From contig NZ_BBBX01000007.1 of assembly GCF_001311785.1 (NCBI RefSeq), positions 1 through 64,000 on the forward strand: a stretch of DNA of 64,000 bases, given 5' to 3'. Below the pieces are notes generated by a model, which worked only from the letters and a program-made list of their open reading frames with translations, was not told the DNA's origin and ran no database searches. Shown here piece after piece: positions 12,050 through 24,274 of the stretch. This DNA is from Lacticaseibacillus saniviri JCM 17471 = DSM 24301. Lineage in GTDB: Bacteria > Bacillota > Bacilli > Lactobacillales > Lactobacillaceae. Position numbers and translations under genes: made by a program. How positions within the stretch are numbered: position 1 is the stretch's first letter; every line of letters starts with the position of its first letter.

Positions 12050-14205
12050 ATGACCGTACCCGCAATGCTACTCTCACTCAATCACGTTGCTAATCGTGAT
12101 GCCGCTTATCTAGAAACCATCTTCGCACTGTCTAATGGGCACTTTGGCCTCCGGGCTGGTGATCCTTTCACTCCTTCGGCAACTGCCGGCACCATTATTA
12201 ATGGCTTGTACGAAACCACCCCGATTCAATACGGTGAATCCGCGTTTGGGTACGCCACCCACCATCAAACCACACCTTTACTCCCAGACTTGCGCCAGAT
12301 TGAACTGACCACCACAACTGGAACCACCTTTAAAACACAAACGTTAGTCGATAAGACGCTCGACTTGGAAACGGGCCAACTGAGTGAAACATGGCGTGTC
12401 AGTGACGGCCATCATCAGTTACTAGTCACCCTGGCAAGTGTGGTGAGCCAACAGGAACAAACCAGTGCCAGTTTGGTCTACACGATTCAGTCGGTCGACT
12501 TTACAGGTGAACTCACAATCAACAAGTCGCTCACTGCGCCAGCCCAACAAGCTGATAGCGATGATCCACGTCAATCACGACAAGTGCAAACACTGACAAC
12601 CACCACTGAGCATCCTGACGGTAATACCATCGCAATGTCGATTCGTACCGAACACAGTGATCAAAGCATTGATTTGCAGCTTCAAGCCGACACCGGTTTG
12701 ACCACACATGTAACCATGAATCCTGGCGCCACCTTCACTTATCAGGTGGTTGCCCAAGTGAGTCAGATTAACACCGTGATGCCTGCGGTTTCGGCAACAA
12801 ATATCGCCATTGAGGAAGATGCCAAGGCCTACTGGCATGAGTTCTGGAACAGCAGTGATGTCACGATTGAAGCCAATCCCGAGTTGAATCGGGCCATTCA
12901 CTACAATCTATTTCAACTCGCCGCCTCTGCGGGTCGTGATGGACGCACCAATATTCCTGCCAAAGGGTTGTCCGGTACCGGCTATGAGGCCATTACTTCT
13001 GGGATACCGAGATGTACATGTTGCCATTCTTCACTTACACCAATCCCGCGATTGCCAAACAGTTGCTTCAGTACCGACACAGCATCTTGCCACAGGCCAA
13101 ACAGCGGGCCCGCACACTCGGTGTCGATCACGGTGCCCTATTTGCCTGGCGCACTATTAACGGCGAGGAAGCCAGTGCCTATTACCCTGCTGGTACAGCA
13201 CAGTATCACATCGATGGTGATATCGCCTATGCAGTTGATCGCTACTACAATATCACGGGCGACCACGAGTTTATGGTCACCACTGGCCTTGAATTAATGA
13301 TTGAAACCGCCCGCTTCTGGCAAGACTTCGGAAATTGGAGTCAGATCAATGGTAAGCGCCAATTCGGCTTTTATGATGTCACCGGGCCCGATGAGTACAC
13401 CGCGATTGTAAACAATAATTACTACACCAATCGTCTGGCCAAGTTCAACTTGCAACGTGCAGCTGAACTGGTGACAGAATTTGCCGATCAAGCCACGGTA
13501 CTGGGTGTCAAAGCGGATGAAGCAGACCAGTGGCACCAAACAGCCGATAGTGTCTACCTACCTTACAGTGAAGAACGACAAATCAATGAACAGGATGACA
13601 GTGCCTTTCAAAAGCCAGTCTGGCCATTTGAAACCACGCCTAAACAGAACTACCCATTGCTACTGCACTATCATCCACTGAATATCTACCGCTATCAGGT
13701 CAACAAACAAGCCGATACGCTGCTTGCTGATTATCTCTTCATGGACTTGCCACACGCTCAGCTCAAGCGTGAATACGCCTACTATGAGGCAATCACGACC
13801 CATGATTCATCGTTGTCTCGCTCAATCTTCAGTGTGCTCGCGGCACAATTGAATGACACCAAAAAGGCAACCGATTACTTCATGGATACCGCCCAAATGG
13901 ATTTAGTTGACTTACAAGGCAACGCCAGCGACGGTCTGCACGTCGCCAATCTTGGCGGCAGCTGGTTGAGTATTGCGACAGGCTTTGGTGGCATTCAATT
14001 CAAAGATCAGTGTTTGCACATCGATAATCATTTACCGACAGCTTGGCCAGCGCTCACCATCCGGTTTTGTTATCGTGGTCGCCTGCTCGCCGTTCGCTAT
14101 ACCCATGAATCAACCGATGTTGCGCTCATCAAGGGCGAACCCGTTGAACTCATGGTCAATGGTAAGCGGCAGCAGATAACGACCGCAGAAAGGAGTTCAC
14201 ATTGA
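12050..14205 (+). CDS. GH65 disaccharide phosphorylase (one frameshift)
   Basis: Inverting phosphorylase of the maltose/trehalose/kojibiose phosphorylase family. Key parts are GTGYEGHYFWDTEMYMLPFF (restored) and INGEEASAYYPAGTAQYHI, where the first Glu of GEEASAYYPAG is the general acid. The frame breaks at GG 12988-12989; one extra G restores the helical barrel and gives about 719 aa. An AAAAGGAG site precedes the ATG at 12050. Because it is coupled to a PTS, a phospho-disaccharide such as trehalose 6-phosphate is a plausible substrate, as known for TrePP; this is an inference. Its stop overlaps the EIIA start (TTGA). Confidence 0.9.
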
Positions 14206-14672
14206 ACTTATTCAAACGACACAAAACACTCAACTTATATGCACCTGTCTCAGGTCATCTGAAACCAATCACAGACGTTGCTGATCCTGTCTTCTCACAA
14301 CGCGCTGTCGGTGATGGATTCGCCGTTGAACCAACGACTAGTGACATCTATTCACCCATTGAAGGCACAGTCACCTCGATTTTCCCGACCAAGCACGCGC
14401 TCACGCTGAAGGCCAAATCAGGTCAAGAAGTGTTGCTGCACATGGGTCTCGATACCGTGGAACTCAATGGTGAAGGCTTCACCATCTTGGTCACACCTGG
14501 TGAAAAAATCGATCAGTCAACCCAACTCGCGACGCTCGATCTCGCAAGTATTAAGGCGCACGACAAAATCACTGATATCTTAACTGTAATCAGCGATACC
14601 GACGTCAAATTACCTGATATCACTGCAGCAGATGTGAAGCAAGGCGATGTTATCGTCTCACAACCACTTTAA
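14202..14672 (+). CDS. PTS EIIA, glucose (Crr) family
   Basis: Phosphocarrier of 156 aa, intact. The phosphorylated His is in VLLHMGLDTVELNG and the N-terminal partner region is YSPIEGTVTSIFPTKHAL. It supplies the EIIA function missing from the EIIBC protein encoded earlier in the operon. It starts with TTG, overlapping the GH65 stop, after AAAGGAG. Confidence 0.92.
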   Translation: MNLFKRHKTLNLYAPVSGHLKPITDVADPVFSQRAVGDGFAVEPTTSDIYSPIEGTVTSIFPTKHALTLKAKSGQEVLLHMGLDTVELNGEGFTILVTPGEKIDQSTQLATLDLASIKAHDKITDILTVISDTDVKLPDITAADVKQGDVIVSQPL

Positions 14673-14697
14673 GTATCAGTCAACGTTCTTACACATA

Positions 14698-14746
14698 CAA
14701 ACAGCCTATGACAAAACCAATTTGGCTTGTCATAGGCTGTTTGTTT
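14698..14746 (+). terminator. intrinsic terminator of the PTS operon
   Basis: Long stem: ACAAACAGCCTATGACAA pairs with TTGTCATAGGCTGTTTGT. It ends the GH1-EIIBC-GH65-EIIA operon. The next 145 bases up to 14892 hold no recognisable gene, only a small inverted repeat near 14815-14836. Confidence 0.88.
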
Positions 14747-14892
14747 TACGGTCATTGTTGATTAACTGAGTTCCAAAAGGCAGAGAATTCCAGTTAACTA
14801 ACATCACGCCAAATCCTAAATTCGGGATTTAGTCATGAAGTCCCTTAATCCTCACTCTCTAAACGCCTTTTGCCACATCTTCTTCCTATCAA

Positions 14893-15792
14893 TTAGTCAT
14901 CCTGACTCGAGATCGATACATCACGTGAAGACGAGCTAGAAGATGAAGAGGAAGATGAAGACGCAGACGATGTTTGTGAACTGCGATCAGCCGCCGCTTT
15001 TTCGCTGCTGCGCTTTGCTTCAGCTGAACTGACATCATCCGCAATCTTCTTGTCTGCTTCAGCCTCTGCCTTCTGGCGATCAGTCGTCAACTTATCCTGA
15101 TCCGTTTGTCGCTGTTGCTGATACGCTGTCGTAACCGGTGTGAGCTTGGCCTGCAGCTCCTGGCGATAAGTCTCATCGACCAAAGCGGCCAGATCAACTT
15201 GGGCCTGCTCGTAATCCGTTTCATCCACTGGTGTTTTCACGACCCCGGTCACATAGAGTTGCGCGATGGCGTGCTTGGCCGTGGCGTTCAATTGCGCCTG
15301 CTTCTCGCCTAAAGTGATCAGCGTGGCCATATTCTGATGCCAGACGTCCTCGCGTTCCACAGCGCCCAACTTATCACGCATCGCTTGAAATTTGCTTTCC
15401 GTCATTGTGTGCTTGATCAAACGGTCGCTATGTAATTGATCGCCTTCGAGCACCGGCTTTTGAAAGGCTGCATTCAGCGTGGTTTGCAACTCAAAAGCAG
15501 TCTTGGCCTGCGTGTATCGATCTTGCAGCGTTGCTTGCTGATCACTTTGGCTCAACTTATCGAGATTCTGCGCGATGGCAGTCAGCTGTGTCGCTGTTGT
15601 CGTACGCTTAAAATAGCCCAGCTTGGGATCTGTATACAGTTGTGTTAATTGTTGATCGACGCGTTTTTCTGTTTGCGTCATCTGTTGTTGCTGAAGTGTG
15701 TTGACCTGTTGCCGCCAGTAGTAAAAGCCACCTGCAACGCCCGCAACGACAATCAATCCGACCAGCACCCACAGCCACGTTTTCTTTCGCAT
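14893..15792 (-). CDS. Membrane-anchored protein with Ser-rich tail, unknown function
   Basis: 299 aa, intact, function not recognised. One membrane segment near the N-terminus (WLWVLVGLIVVAGVAGGFYYW) is followed by a Gln-rich, probably coiled extracellular or cell-wall-facing region and a low-complexity tail with a run of 14 Ser. AAGGAG lies 7 bases before the ATG and directly overlaps the stop of the gene upstream, so the two form an operon. The Ser tail resembles those on wall-spanning proteins such as the PBP at 2844-5504. Role unknown. Confidence 0.75.
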   Translation of the reverse strand: MRKKTWLWVLVGLIVVAGVAGGFYYWRQQVNTLQQQQMTQTEKRVDQQLTQLYTDPKLGYFKRTTTATQLTAIAQNLDKLSQSDQQATLQDRYTQAKTAFELQTTLNAAFQKPVLEGDQLHSDRLIKHTMTESKFQAMRDKLGAVEREDVWHQNMATLITLGEKQAQLNATAKHAIAQLYVTGVVKTPVDETDYEQAQVDLAALVDETYRQELQAKLTPVTTAYQQQRQTDQDKLTTDRQKAEAEADKKIADDVSSAEAKRSSEKAAADRSSQTSSASSSSSSSSSSSSRDVSISSQDD

Positions 15793-15803
15793 AGTGAACT
15801 CCT

Positions 15804-16761
15804 TTATTGATGGAATGACTTAATCTGTTCCGTTAACCGGTTATAATCAACCGTCACAACCAGTGGCGTTTGATTCAGCCGTGGAATCTTCACCTGATAG
15901 TGCACCAAGCCGTCTGTCGGTGTGTTGGTCAGTGCATAGCCGGTAATCGTCATCCGACTCAGATCCCCTTCACTGGCGACAAAATAGCCGCGAGGGTGCT
16001 CTTATCGCCATATGGCATCCCGTTCACGTAGGATTGTACATTGGGGTTATCGGGTTGAACCGCAGCTTTGCCCGTCAATCCTTGATAACGTTCACGATTG
16101 GTGTACTTATCAGCAAAGGCAGTCAATAGACTCGCAAATTGACTCTGACTCGCGATAAACGCATCATCCTTTGCCAACGCGATTGGATACGTCGTCGCCT
16201 TGTCTTGTGACGCCGTTAAGCCCACCAAGCGCTGATTACGCATCGATAACTTGGTCGTCAGCAATAGATATTGATCGCTATCTGCCGCAAACACACTTAC
16301 CAGAGTGATTTCTTGGGTCGTCTGTTCTTGATCACGATAGATACCGGCTTCTTTGATGATTGTTTTAATGAATTTGAGGTCACTGTTGGTATTCAACACC
16401 GCGAGTTCTGTGCGCAATTGATTGAGGACGACAGTGGAAGTCGGCTGAAAATCACTCATCGCTTGTTCCAACTGACCGTCTTGCAATAACTGCGACAAGG
16501 GTGTACCAAACACGGTTGTCATCTGAGATCGAATCGTTTCTGCCTGGCTGAGTAAGGTTGCTGGCGGATTCTGTTCCAGATTCAGCGCATCAATCTTCGG
16601 CAACGTTTGAACCTGCTTGGTTTGCTGCTTCTCTTTTGGGACCAGCCACTCGAATGGAATTCTGAATTCTGGCAGATTACCGGTTGCGGCAACGGCACCA
16701 CCGCCTGCCACCAACACAATAATGAATCCCCAAAAATAAACCAGCGATTGCGTGTTTTCAA
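15804..16761 (-). CDS. Membrane-anchored protein of unknown function (two frameshifts)
   Basis: Not recognised. One N-terminal membrane segment (FWGFIIVLVAGGGAVAAT) is followed by about 280 aa of probably extracytoplasmic sequence. As given, an open frame starts at a GTG (16780) that lies inside a run of AGGAGG, which makes it an unlikely start. If A5 16732-16736 is one base short, translation begins at the TTG at 16761, seven bases after AGGAGG, with the basic N-terminus MKTRNRWFIF. A second break near 15988 (GG for GGG) restores a C-terminus ending NRLTEQIKSFHQ. Restored length is about 320 aa. It is first gene of a pair with 14893-15792. Confidence 0.7.
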
Positions 16762-16971
16762 ATCCTCGCCTCCTCCTCACGTTGATATCTAGACAATATT
16801 ATACCCGTTTTCAAGCGAAAATACTGCTCACCATTGACCATATCCCGGTAAAATAACACATCTTTTTCAGAAAAACGTTTTTTATTCCGATGCCGCGGTG
16901 ATTTCCATGAAAATCGATAATGATTGTCACCATTTTAATCTATCCAAAAATGAAACGTCCTCTGGAAGCGC

Positions 16972-17000
16972 TTGACACAAGACTGGCGCAATGCTATTTT
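16972..17000 (+). promoter_or_regulatory. sigma-A promoter of lacD, with cre-like core
   Basis: TTGACA at 16972-16977, a 17-base spacer and TATTTT at 16995-17000. An AAGCGCTT core (in TGGAAGCGCTTGAC) overlaps the -35 box and could be a CcpA site, though its outer positions fit poorly. Confidence 0.75.
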
Positions 17001-17066
17001 AAGGATGTAGTTGATTTTAAAACCCACTGGTAAAACAGGGGTATACCCTTAGGAGGAATTCTATTC

Positions 17067-18063
17067 ATGCTTAAGTTAACAACCGGTCAACGTGCACACT
17101 TGGAACAATTATCCAATGACAACAACGTCATCTCCGCTTTGGCTATCGACCAACGGGGATCCATCAAGAAGATGATTGCTGCCGCAGCAAACAAGCCTTC
17201 CAATGAAACTGAAATTGTTCACTTCAAGGAAGCTGTTTCTGAAGAACTCACACCATACGCAAGCTCAATTCTTTTGGACCCTGAATATGGTCTGCCAGCA
17301 AGCAAGGTTCGTGCCGACAATGCCGGTTTACTTTTGGCCTATGAAAAGACAGGTTACGATGCAACAGAACCTGGTCGCTTCCCCCGATTTGATTACTGAC
17401 CAATCCGCACTGCGCATTGCTGAAGAAGGCGGCGACGCAGTTAAATTCTTACTCTATTACGATGTTGATGAAAGTGATGATATCAACGATCGCAAGAAGG
17501 CATTCGTTGAACGTGTCGGGGCCGAAGCTAAGGCTAATGACCTGCCACTCTTCCTCGAATTAGTTTCTTACGATGGCACAATGGATAACGTGGCTGACGC
17601 TGCTTACGCCAAGGTTAAGCCACACAAGGTTATCGACATGACACGTGAATTCAGCAAGCCTCGCTACAACGTTTCTGTTTTGAAGCTTGAAGTGCCTGTT
17701 AACCAAAAGTTTGTTGAAGGCTTTACTGATGATGGTGTCGACGCTGTTTACTCACAAGATGAAGCAGCGAAGTACTACAAGGAACAAAGTGAAGCAACCG
17801 ACTTACCATTCATCTTCTTATCCGCTGGTGTTACCAACGACTTATTCTTGAAAGAATTACAATTCGCCAAGAATGCTGGTTCAACCTTTAACGGTGTCCT
17901 CTGTGGCCGTGCCACATGGGCCGATGGCATCAAGCCATTCGCTGTTGACGGTGAAACTGCTGGCCGTGAATGGTTACGCACCGTTGGTAAAGGCAACATC
18001 GATCGTCTGAACGAAGTCTTAGCTAAGACAGCTACACCTTGGACTGACAAGGTTAGCAAGTAA
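17067..18063 (+). CDS. lacD: Tagatose 1,6-diphosphate aldolase, LacD family (one frameshift)
   Basis: Class I aldolase that cleaves tagatose 1,6-bisphosphate to triose phosphates. Family features are NVISALAIDQRGSIKKM, LLDPEYGLPA, and the Schiff-base region NVSVLKLEVPVN. The frame breaks at C5 17381-17385 (one base too many); removing one C joins GRFPDLITDQSAL and gives about 331 aa, normal for LacD. AGGAGG precedes the ATG. No other lac-operon gene is beside it; it has its own promoter and terminator, so it may serve a general tagatose-6-phosphate or fructose-bisphosphate role. Confidence 0.9.
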
Positions 18064-18074
18064 TTAATGACACT

Positions 18075-18121
18075 AAAAAGCACGGTAGCAATCTCATTGT
18101 GAGACGCTACCGTGCTTTTTT
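18075..18121 (+). terminator. intrinsic terminator after lacD
   Basis: Strong stem AAAAAGCACGGTAGC paired with GCTACCGTGCTTTTT, ending in six T. Confidence 0.92.
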
Positions 18122-18187
18122 GATTCTAGTAGATGGCTTTCTCGTTCACTGAATCGTATACTAGAATTACCATAGGAGGATGATTCA

Positions 18188-18729
18188 ATGAAAAATTATC
18201 AGCTTTATTGGTTGGCGCCGCAATTCTGGGTGGATTCGCGCTGGCACCAACTGTGAACCCTCAAGCGGCCAACACCGGCTACAATAAGATTAAGGGCTCA
18301 CTGTCTGCCTTGAACGTCGATCTCAAGGTCACCGTAGCCACACCAGCTAAGAAAAAGGTGCAAACCTATACGGCAAAAGGCAAGCCTTCCAAGGTGTTAC
18401 CGGCTAATACACGCTGGAACATGGTCGGGGAACAACTCGTTGGCAAGAACGATGTGCGCTATGACTTAGGCGGCGGTTACTGGGTCAAGGCAACCAGCGT
18501 AACGCCATCCATTACACCAGTCAGCTTATTCAAGAATTTCAAGACGACAACCTTTGTGGCTGGTGGCAATGGTGCAATGATAGAACCTGAGATTGGCGGC
18601 GTAGCTGGCACCCGGATTTTACGCGCCGGTAGTCAGTGGAAATACTATCAAAAGGTCTATCACAATCACAACCTCTGGTACAATCTCGGTGGCAATCAAT
18701 GGACAACAAGTTTTAACTCATTCGAATAA
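18188..18729 (+). CDS. Secreted SLAP/SH3-like repeat protein (frameshift at start)
   Basis: Small secreted protein. After adding one A to A5 18191-18195 it begins MKKLSALLVGAAILGGFALA, a clear signal peptide cut near NPQAA. The mature part has two repeats ending in DLGGGYW and YNLGGNQW, the motif shared with four other secreted proteins in this window. The repeats resemble bacterial SH3 or SLAP wall-binding domains; that is a resemblance only. It lacks the KGYGIAVW segment of its relatives. AGGAGG precedes the ATG at 18188. About 180 aa. Confidence 0.75.
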
Positions 18730-18741
18730 TATTTAGACAAC

Positions 18742-18788
18742 AAAAAAGGTGTTGAGCTGCGACTAAATCGCGTCTCAACACCTTTTTT
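18742..18788. terminator. bidirectional terminator
   Basis: AAAAAAGGTGTTGAG pairs with CTCAACACCTTTTTT. Placed between two convergent genes, it can end both the secreted protein gene and metG. Confidence 0.88.
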
Positions 18789-18789
18789 G

Positions 18790-20883
<2,094 letters not shown>

Positions 20884-20886
20884 TCA

Positions 20887-21725
20887 TCAAAATAATCCCA
20901 TTTGTCTGGGACCCAAGTGGTCAAAGTGAAGGCCCAGCAAGTCGATGAACTGCAGCGCATTGTCGGCCGCATCACCGCCACCATTGTTATTAAAAATAAC
21001 CGTCACTTGTTTTGATGTGAGCTGCTGCGCAATCTCCCCCAGATGTGTGAGCTCATCCGTTGCATAGCGGTAATTGGTCCGTTCTTTGCGCCACTGCGCG
21101 GATCGATTCGCCCACCCGACCAAATTATGGCCGTGCAGGCGCATGATTGTCAGCTCAGAATTGGTGGCAACGGGCACCAGTGGCACACTGCCACTGACTG
21201 TCTGTGGTTCATCGACCACGACATGAATGAAGTTCAAGTGTTGCAATAAGTCGAGCGTCGATTGGCGATAGACGTCACTATACCAGCTGTCGTGACGAAA
21301 CTCGATGGCAACCGGTAATGTGGGATAGAGCTGTCGCACCAGTCGCAGATAGCGAACTGATTTTTGATTTACACCAAAAACGGTGGCATCTGAAATAGAA
21401 TAGCGCGCAGCTGCTTGCTTTGAATCAATGGCTGTAAGCTTGATTCCAGCGCCTGGAATTGTTCGGGCAACGTCGGTGAGTCCTCATCCATTTTGGTTTG
21501 GCCCGTCATCATGCCTGTGGCTTTGACGATAAACTGAAACTGCGGTGGCACCTGTTCCTGCCAGCGCCGCACCACATCAGGTGACTTGAGTCCGTAAAAC
21601 GTGGTGTCGAGCTCCACCACAGGAAAATATTGCGCGTAATCGACCAAGGTGCTGGTCGATTTGCCCGTGGCCGAGAGTTGCGGGTGTTCAGCGACACTCG
21701 TCAGACCGACATCAATCATCTTCAA
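20887..21725 (-). CDS. DUF72 family protein (one frameshift)
   Basis: TIM-barrel-like protein of the widespread DUF72 (YecE) family, function unknown. Family-typical stretches are FPVVELDTTFYG, FQFIVKATG, PVAIEFRHDSW and MRLHGHN. The frame breaks at A5 21376-21380; one extra base joins FQMPPFFGVNQKSVRYLR and gives about 280 aa. The start overlaps the end of the NUDIX gene by 14 bases, so the two are coupled. Confidence 0.88.
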
Positions 21726-22173
21726 TCACCAACCGTTCAAAGTGTTCACCGCGGAAGTCCGACCGATACGTGTGGCGTTCACCAGCAAGCAATGTGGGGA
21801 GCACCGCCGACAAATCCGGCACAACGCCCAAATTATCCGTCAGCAACCAGTCGCGACTCACCGTAGCCAGAATCCCCTCACGCGTTTGCTTGGGCTGGGG
21901 CAGTGACCAGTCCGTCTGCCCAGTAAAGAGATAGAGGTCGCCACGCAAACTGCCATCCACATACCAATGAATCAGGCCACGGTCATGCAGCGCAACATCA
22001 GTCAGGCCACTTTCCTCCATTAATTCTCGGTTAGCGCCCATCATTGGCGATTCATCTGCTTCAATTTTGCCACCTAACGCGTTCCACATGCCGCGATATG
22101 GCGGCTTTGCGCGATTAATCAGTAAGAAGCCACTGGCCGTTTCGACAACAATCAATGTGTAAGCTTTCGTCAT
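21712..22173 (-). CDS. NUDIX hydrolase
   Basis: 153 aa, intact. The NUDIX box is complete (GGKIEADESPMMGANREL followed by MEESG), so it should hydrolyse a nucleoside diphosphate derivative, possibly an oxidised nucleotide as MutT does. The ATG at 22173 is preferred to an upstream codon because AAAGGAG lies at the right distance and the protein then starts with the usual beta strand YTLIVVET. First gene of a pair with DUF72. Confidence 0.9.
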   Translation of the reverse strand: MTKAYTLIVVETASGFLLINRAKPPYRGMWNALGGKIEADESPMMGANRELMEESGLTDVALHDRGLIHWYVDGSLRGDLYLFTGQTDWSLPQPKQTREGILATVSRDWLLTDNLGVVPDLSAVLPTLLAGERHTYRSDFRGEHFERLVIEDD

Positions 22174-22219
22174 TTTGGTCACTCCTTTACTCTTATGAAA
22201 GTGTACCACATCGGACATT

Positions 22220-22233
22220 AGAAACCGTTTTCG
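22220..22233. promoter_or_regulatory. weak cre-like site
   Basis: AGAAACCGTTTTCG has the cre core with both outer bases wrong. It may serve the NUDIX or the msmK promoter. Confidence 0.3.
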
Positions 22234-22283
22234 GCAATGTGGCGAAAAACCCGCACGCTTTTTGGGCACGTTGCCATACCGAA

Positions 22284-22297
22284 TTAAACCGCTTTCA
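22284..22297. promoter_or_regulatory. cre-like site upstream of msmK
   Basis: TTAAACCGCTTTCA differs from TGWNANCGNTNWCA only at position 2. It lies 44 bases before the ATG, within the promoter region, so CcpA control of this sugar ATPase is likely. Confidence 0.6.
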
Positions 22298-22340
22298 AAT
22301 ATACTGAGGGTATCAAATCGAAAAAGGAACGGTGAAACTC

Positions 22341-23489
22341 ATGGTTGATATCGCCTTAGATCATATTTATAAGAAATATCCAAATGCTGAAAACTACTCT
22401 GTTATGGACTTCAACTTACACGTCAAGGATAAGGAATTCATCGTCTTCGTTGGCCCTTCTGGGTGTGGTAAGAGTACCACATTGCGGATGATTGCTGGCC
22501 TTGAAGATATCACTGAAGGGGAACTCAAGATTGGCGACCAAGTCATGAATGATGTGGCACCTAAGGATCGTGATATTGCGATGGTTTTCCAAAACTACGC
22601 CCTGTATCCACATATGACCGTGTTCGACAATATGGCATTCGGCTTGAAGCTGCGTAAGTATGAAAAAGAAGATATTCAAAAGCGGGTTGATAACGCCGCA
22701 AACATCCTGGGCTTAACCGAATTCCTGGACCGTAAGCCTGCCGCATTATCAGGTGGTCAACGTCAACGTGTGGCTTTGGGCCGTGCGATTGTGCGTGATG
22801 CGCCTATCTTCTTGTTCGATGAACCATTATCTAACTTGGATGCCAAGTTGCGTGTTTCCATGCGTGCTGAAATCGCCAAGTTACACCAAATGTTGAACAC
22901 GACCACCATCTACGTTACCCATGACCAAACAGAAGCGATGACCATGGCTGATCGGGTGGTTGTTATGTCCGTTGGTAAGATTCAGCAAATCGGGACACCT
23001 GCCGAAGTTTATGACAACCCTCGTAACGAATTCGTTGCTGGATTCATCGGCAGTCCCGCAATGAACTTCTTCAACGTGACTTATAAGGACGGCACAATCT
23101 CTGATGGCCAAGGGCTGACCCTGAAGTTACCAGAAGGCCGTGCCAAAATCTTGAACGACCGCGGCTACAACGGCAAAGAAGTTGTCTTTGGGATTCGTCC
23201 AGAAGATATCCATACTGAACAAGCCTTCCTCGAAACTTGGCCAGGCGCCAAGGTCGAAGCCGAAGTTGTTGTTTCCGAATTACTCGGCGCAACCTCACAA
23301 CTCTATAGCCGTGTTGATGGCACTGAATTCGTTGCAACTGTTGATGCACGTGACTTCCACAACCCTGGTGACAAGGTTGAAATGGGCTTTGATATCAACA
23401 AGGCACACTTCTTCGATAAGGAAAGCACCAATGCCATTGTGACGAAGGAATCCGAAGAAGCCATGACAACGGAACAGGCACAAGCTTAA
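22341..23489 (+). CDS. msmK: Sugar ABC transporter ATP-binding protein, MsmK/UgpC family
   Basis: Intact 382 aa ATPase of the CUT1 carbohydrate importers. Walker A GPSGCGKSTT, signature LSGGQRQRVALGRA, Walker B IFLFDEPLSNLDAKLR, switch His in THDQTEAMTM, then the C-terminal regulatory TOBE domain (GIRPEDIH). No permease or binding protein lies beside it, so it is the stand-alone kind that can power several sugar importers. The ATG at 22341 is used rather than the GTG nine bases upstream, which is too close to AAAGGAA. A module array follows the stop at once. Confidence 0.9.
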   Translation: MVDIALDHIYKKYPNAENYSVMDFNLHVKDKEFIVFVGPSGCGKSTTLRMIAGLEDITEGELKIGDQVMNDVAPKDRDIAMVFQNYALYPHMTVFDNMAFGLKLRKYEKEDIQKRVDNAANILGLTEFLDRKPAALSGGQRQRVALGRAIVRDAPIFLFDEPLSNLDAKLRVSMRAEIAKLHQMLNTTTIYVTHDQTEAMTMADRVVVMSVGKIQQIGTPAEVYDNPRNEFVAGFIGSPAMNFFNVTYKDGTISDGQGLTLKLPEGRAKILNDRGYNGKEVVFGIRPEDIHTEQAFLETWPGAKVEAEVVVSELLGATSQLYSRVDGTEFVATVDARDFHNPGDKVEMGFDINKAHFFDKESTNAIVTKESEEAMTTEQAQA

Positions 23490-23493
23490 TAGA

Positions 23494-23604
23494 GTGCGAA
23501 CTCACATGTTTTGACTGTGAGCACTAACGGAACCAGCGTTAAATTGCGATTTGTGCAATTGACGCTGGTTTTTGTTAGGCGGAACAGGCAGTGTGAGTGA
23601 GCAC
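23494..23604 (+). repeat. structured repeat module, type A (locus I)
   Basis: 111 nt. Outer stem GTGC-GA-ACTCACA pairs with TGTGAGT-GA-GCAC; core GAGCACTAAC ... GTTAGGCGGA; the apical hairpin pairs AACCAGCGT with ACGCTGGTT. It starts four bases after the msmK stop and is joined to the next module by GTTTAGA (23605-23611). Confidence 0.8.
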
Positions 23605-23611
23605 GTTTAGA

Positions 23612-23719
23612 GCGTGACAAGTCCCGGGTAGCAATCGAGTACTAGCAAATTTTGAACGTGGTGCCAGCCATGGCACGAGTGAAAAGTGGCTAGACGGAAA
23701 TTGTTGGGACTGGGAACGC
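23612..23719 (+). repeat. structured repeat module, type B (locus I)
   Basis: 108 nt. GCGT-GA-CAAGTCCC pairs with GGGACTGG-GA-ACGC (one A-G mismatch); core GAGTACTAGC ... GCTAGACGGA; apical hairpin GTGCCA/TGGCAC. The linker GTTTAGA follows. Confidence 0.8.
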
Positions 23720-23726
23720 GTTTAGA

Positions 23727-23766
23727 GTGCGAACCCACACGCTTTGGCTGTGGCAAGTCCCGCTCA
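23727..23766 (+). repeat. truncated type A module (locus I end)
   Basis: Begins GTGC-GA-ACCCACAC like a type A module, then runs into unrelated sequence before the terminator at 23775. Only the 5' part is present. Confidence 0.6.
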
Positions 23767-23774
23767 GAGCAAAC

Positions 23775-23810
23775 AAAAAGAAGGTCCGACATTTGCCGGA
23801 CCTTCTTTTT
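23775..23810 (+). terminator. intrinsic terminator after the locus I array
   Basis: AAAAAGAAGGTCCG pairs with CGGACCTTCTTTTT. Lying after the modules, it suggests they are transcribed as the 3' end of the msmK transcript. Confidence 0.92.
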
Positions 23811-24274
23811 GTGCGCGTTATGGTCAGCAATCATCAACGAGTGGTGGTCTCACAAGTCATTGAACGCTATCCCGCGCAAGTAAGTATCGTCATTTCTAAC
23901 CCAAACACAACCCAAGCTTTGTCATCAATCTGTCTCCAAAATCCAGATCGACTTTTCTGAGCCAGTCAGTGTGCCGCACTGTTACTCAAGAAAATTCAAT
24001 TAAATCACTACCCCTAATGATCCAATTAACATCACCTAATTTACAGGGTTTCCCGAGCTTTGTCAATCACATAAAATACCGCTAAAGATTGTTTAAAAAC
24101 GAATAATATGCATAATAAAAATGAAATTTTCAACCCCAATAATTCAAAACGCTGTTAATCCGGTATATCTCACTTAAAATCACCAATAATACGACACTAA
24201 GGGACACATGCGGCCTGCTTGCAAGGTAAAAATATACTCAAAAGTATCGTGACACCAATTATATGACAGAGTGA
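23811..24274. other. AT-rich gap without a recognised gene
   Basis: About 460 bases with several A/T runs and no credible coding frame, RNA gene or strong hairpin. It separates the msmK array from the convergent secreted-protein genes. Confidence 0.5.

Noticed and set aside
14930-14985. Low-complexity run as a simple sequence repeat
   Set aside because: It encodes a poly-serine tail in an intact gene with mixed serine codons.
17067-18063. Fructose-bisphosphate aldolase class II
   Set aside because: Sequence features are those of the class I LacD family (Lys Schiff base), with no class II zinc ligands.
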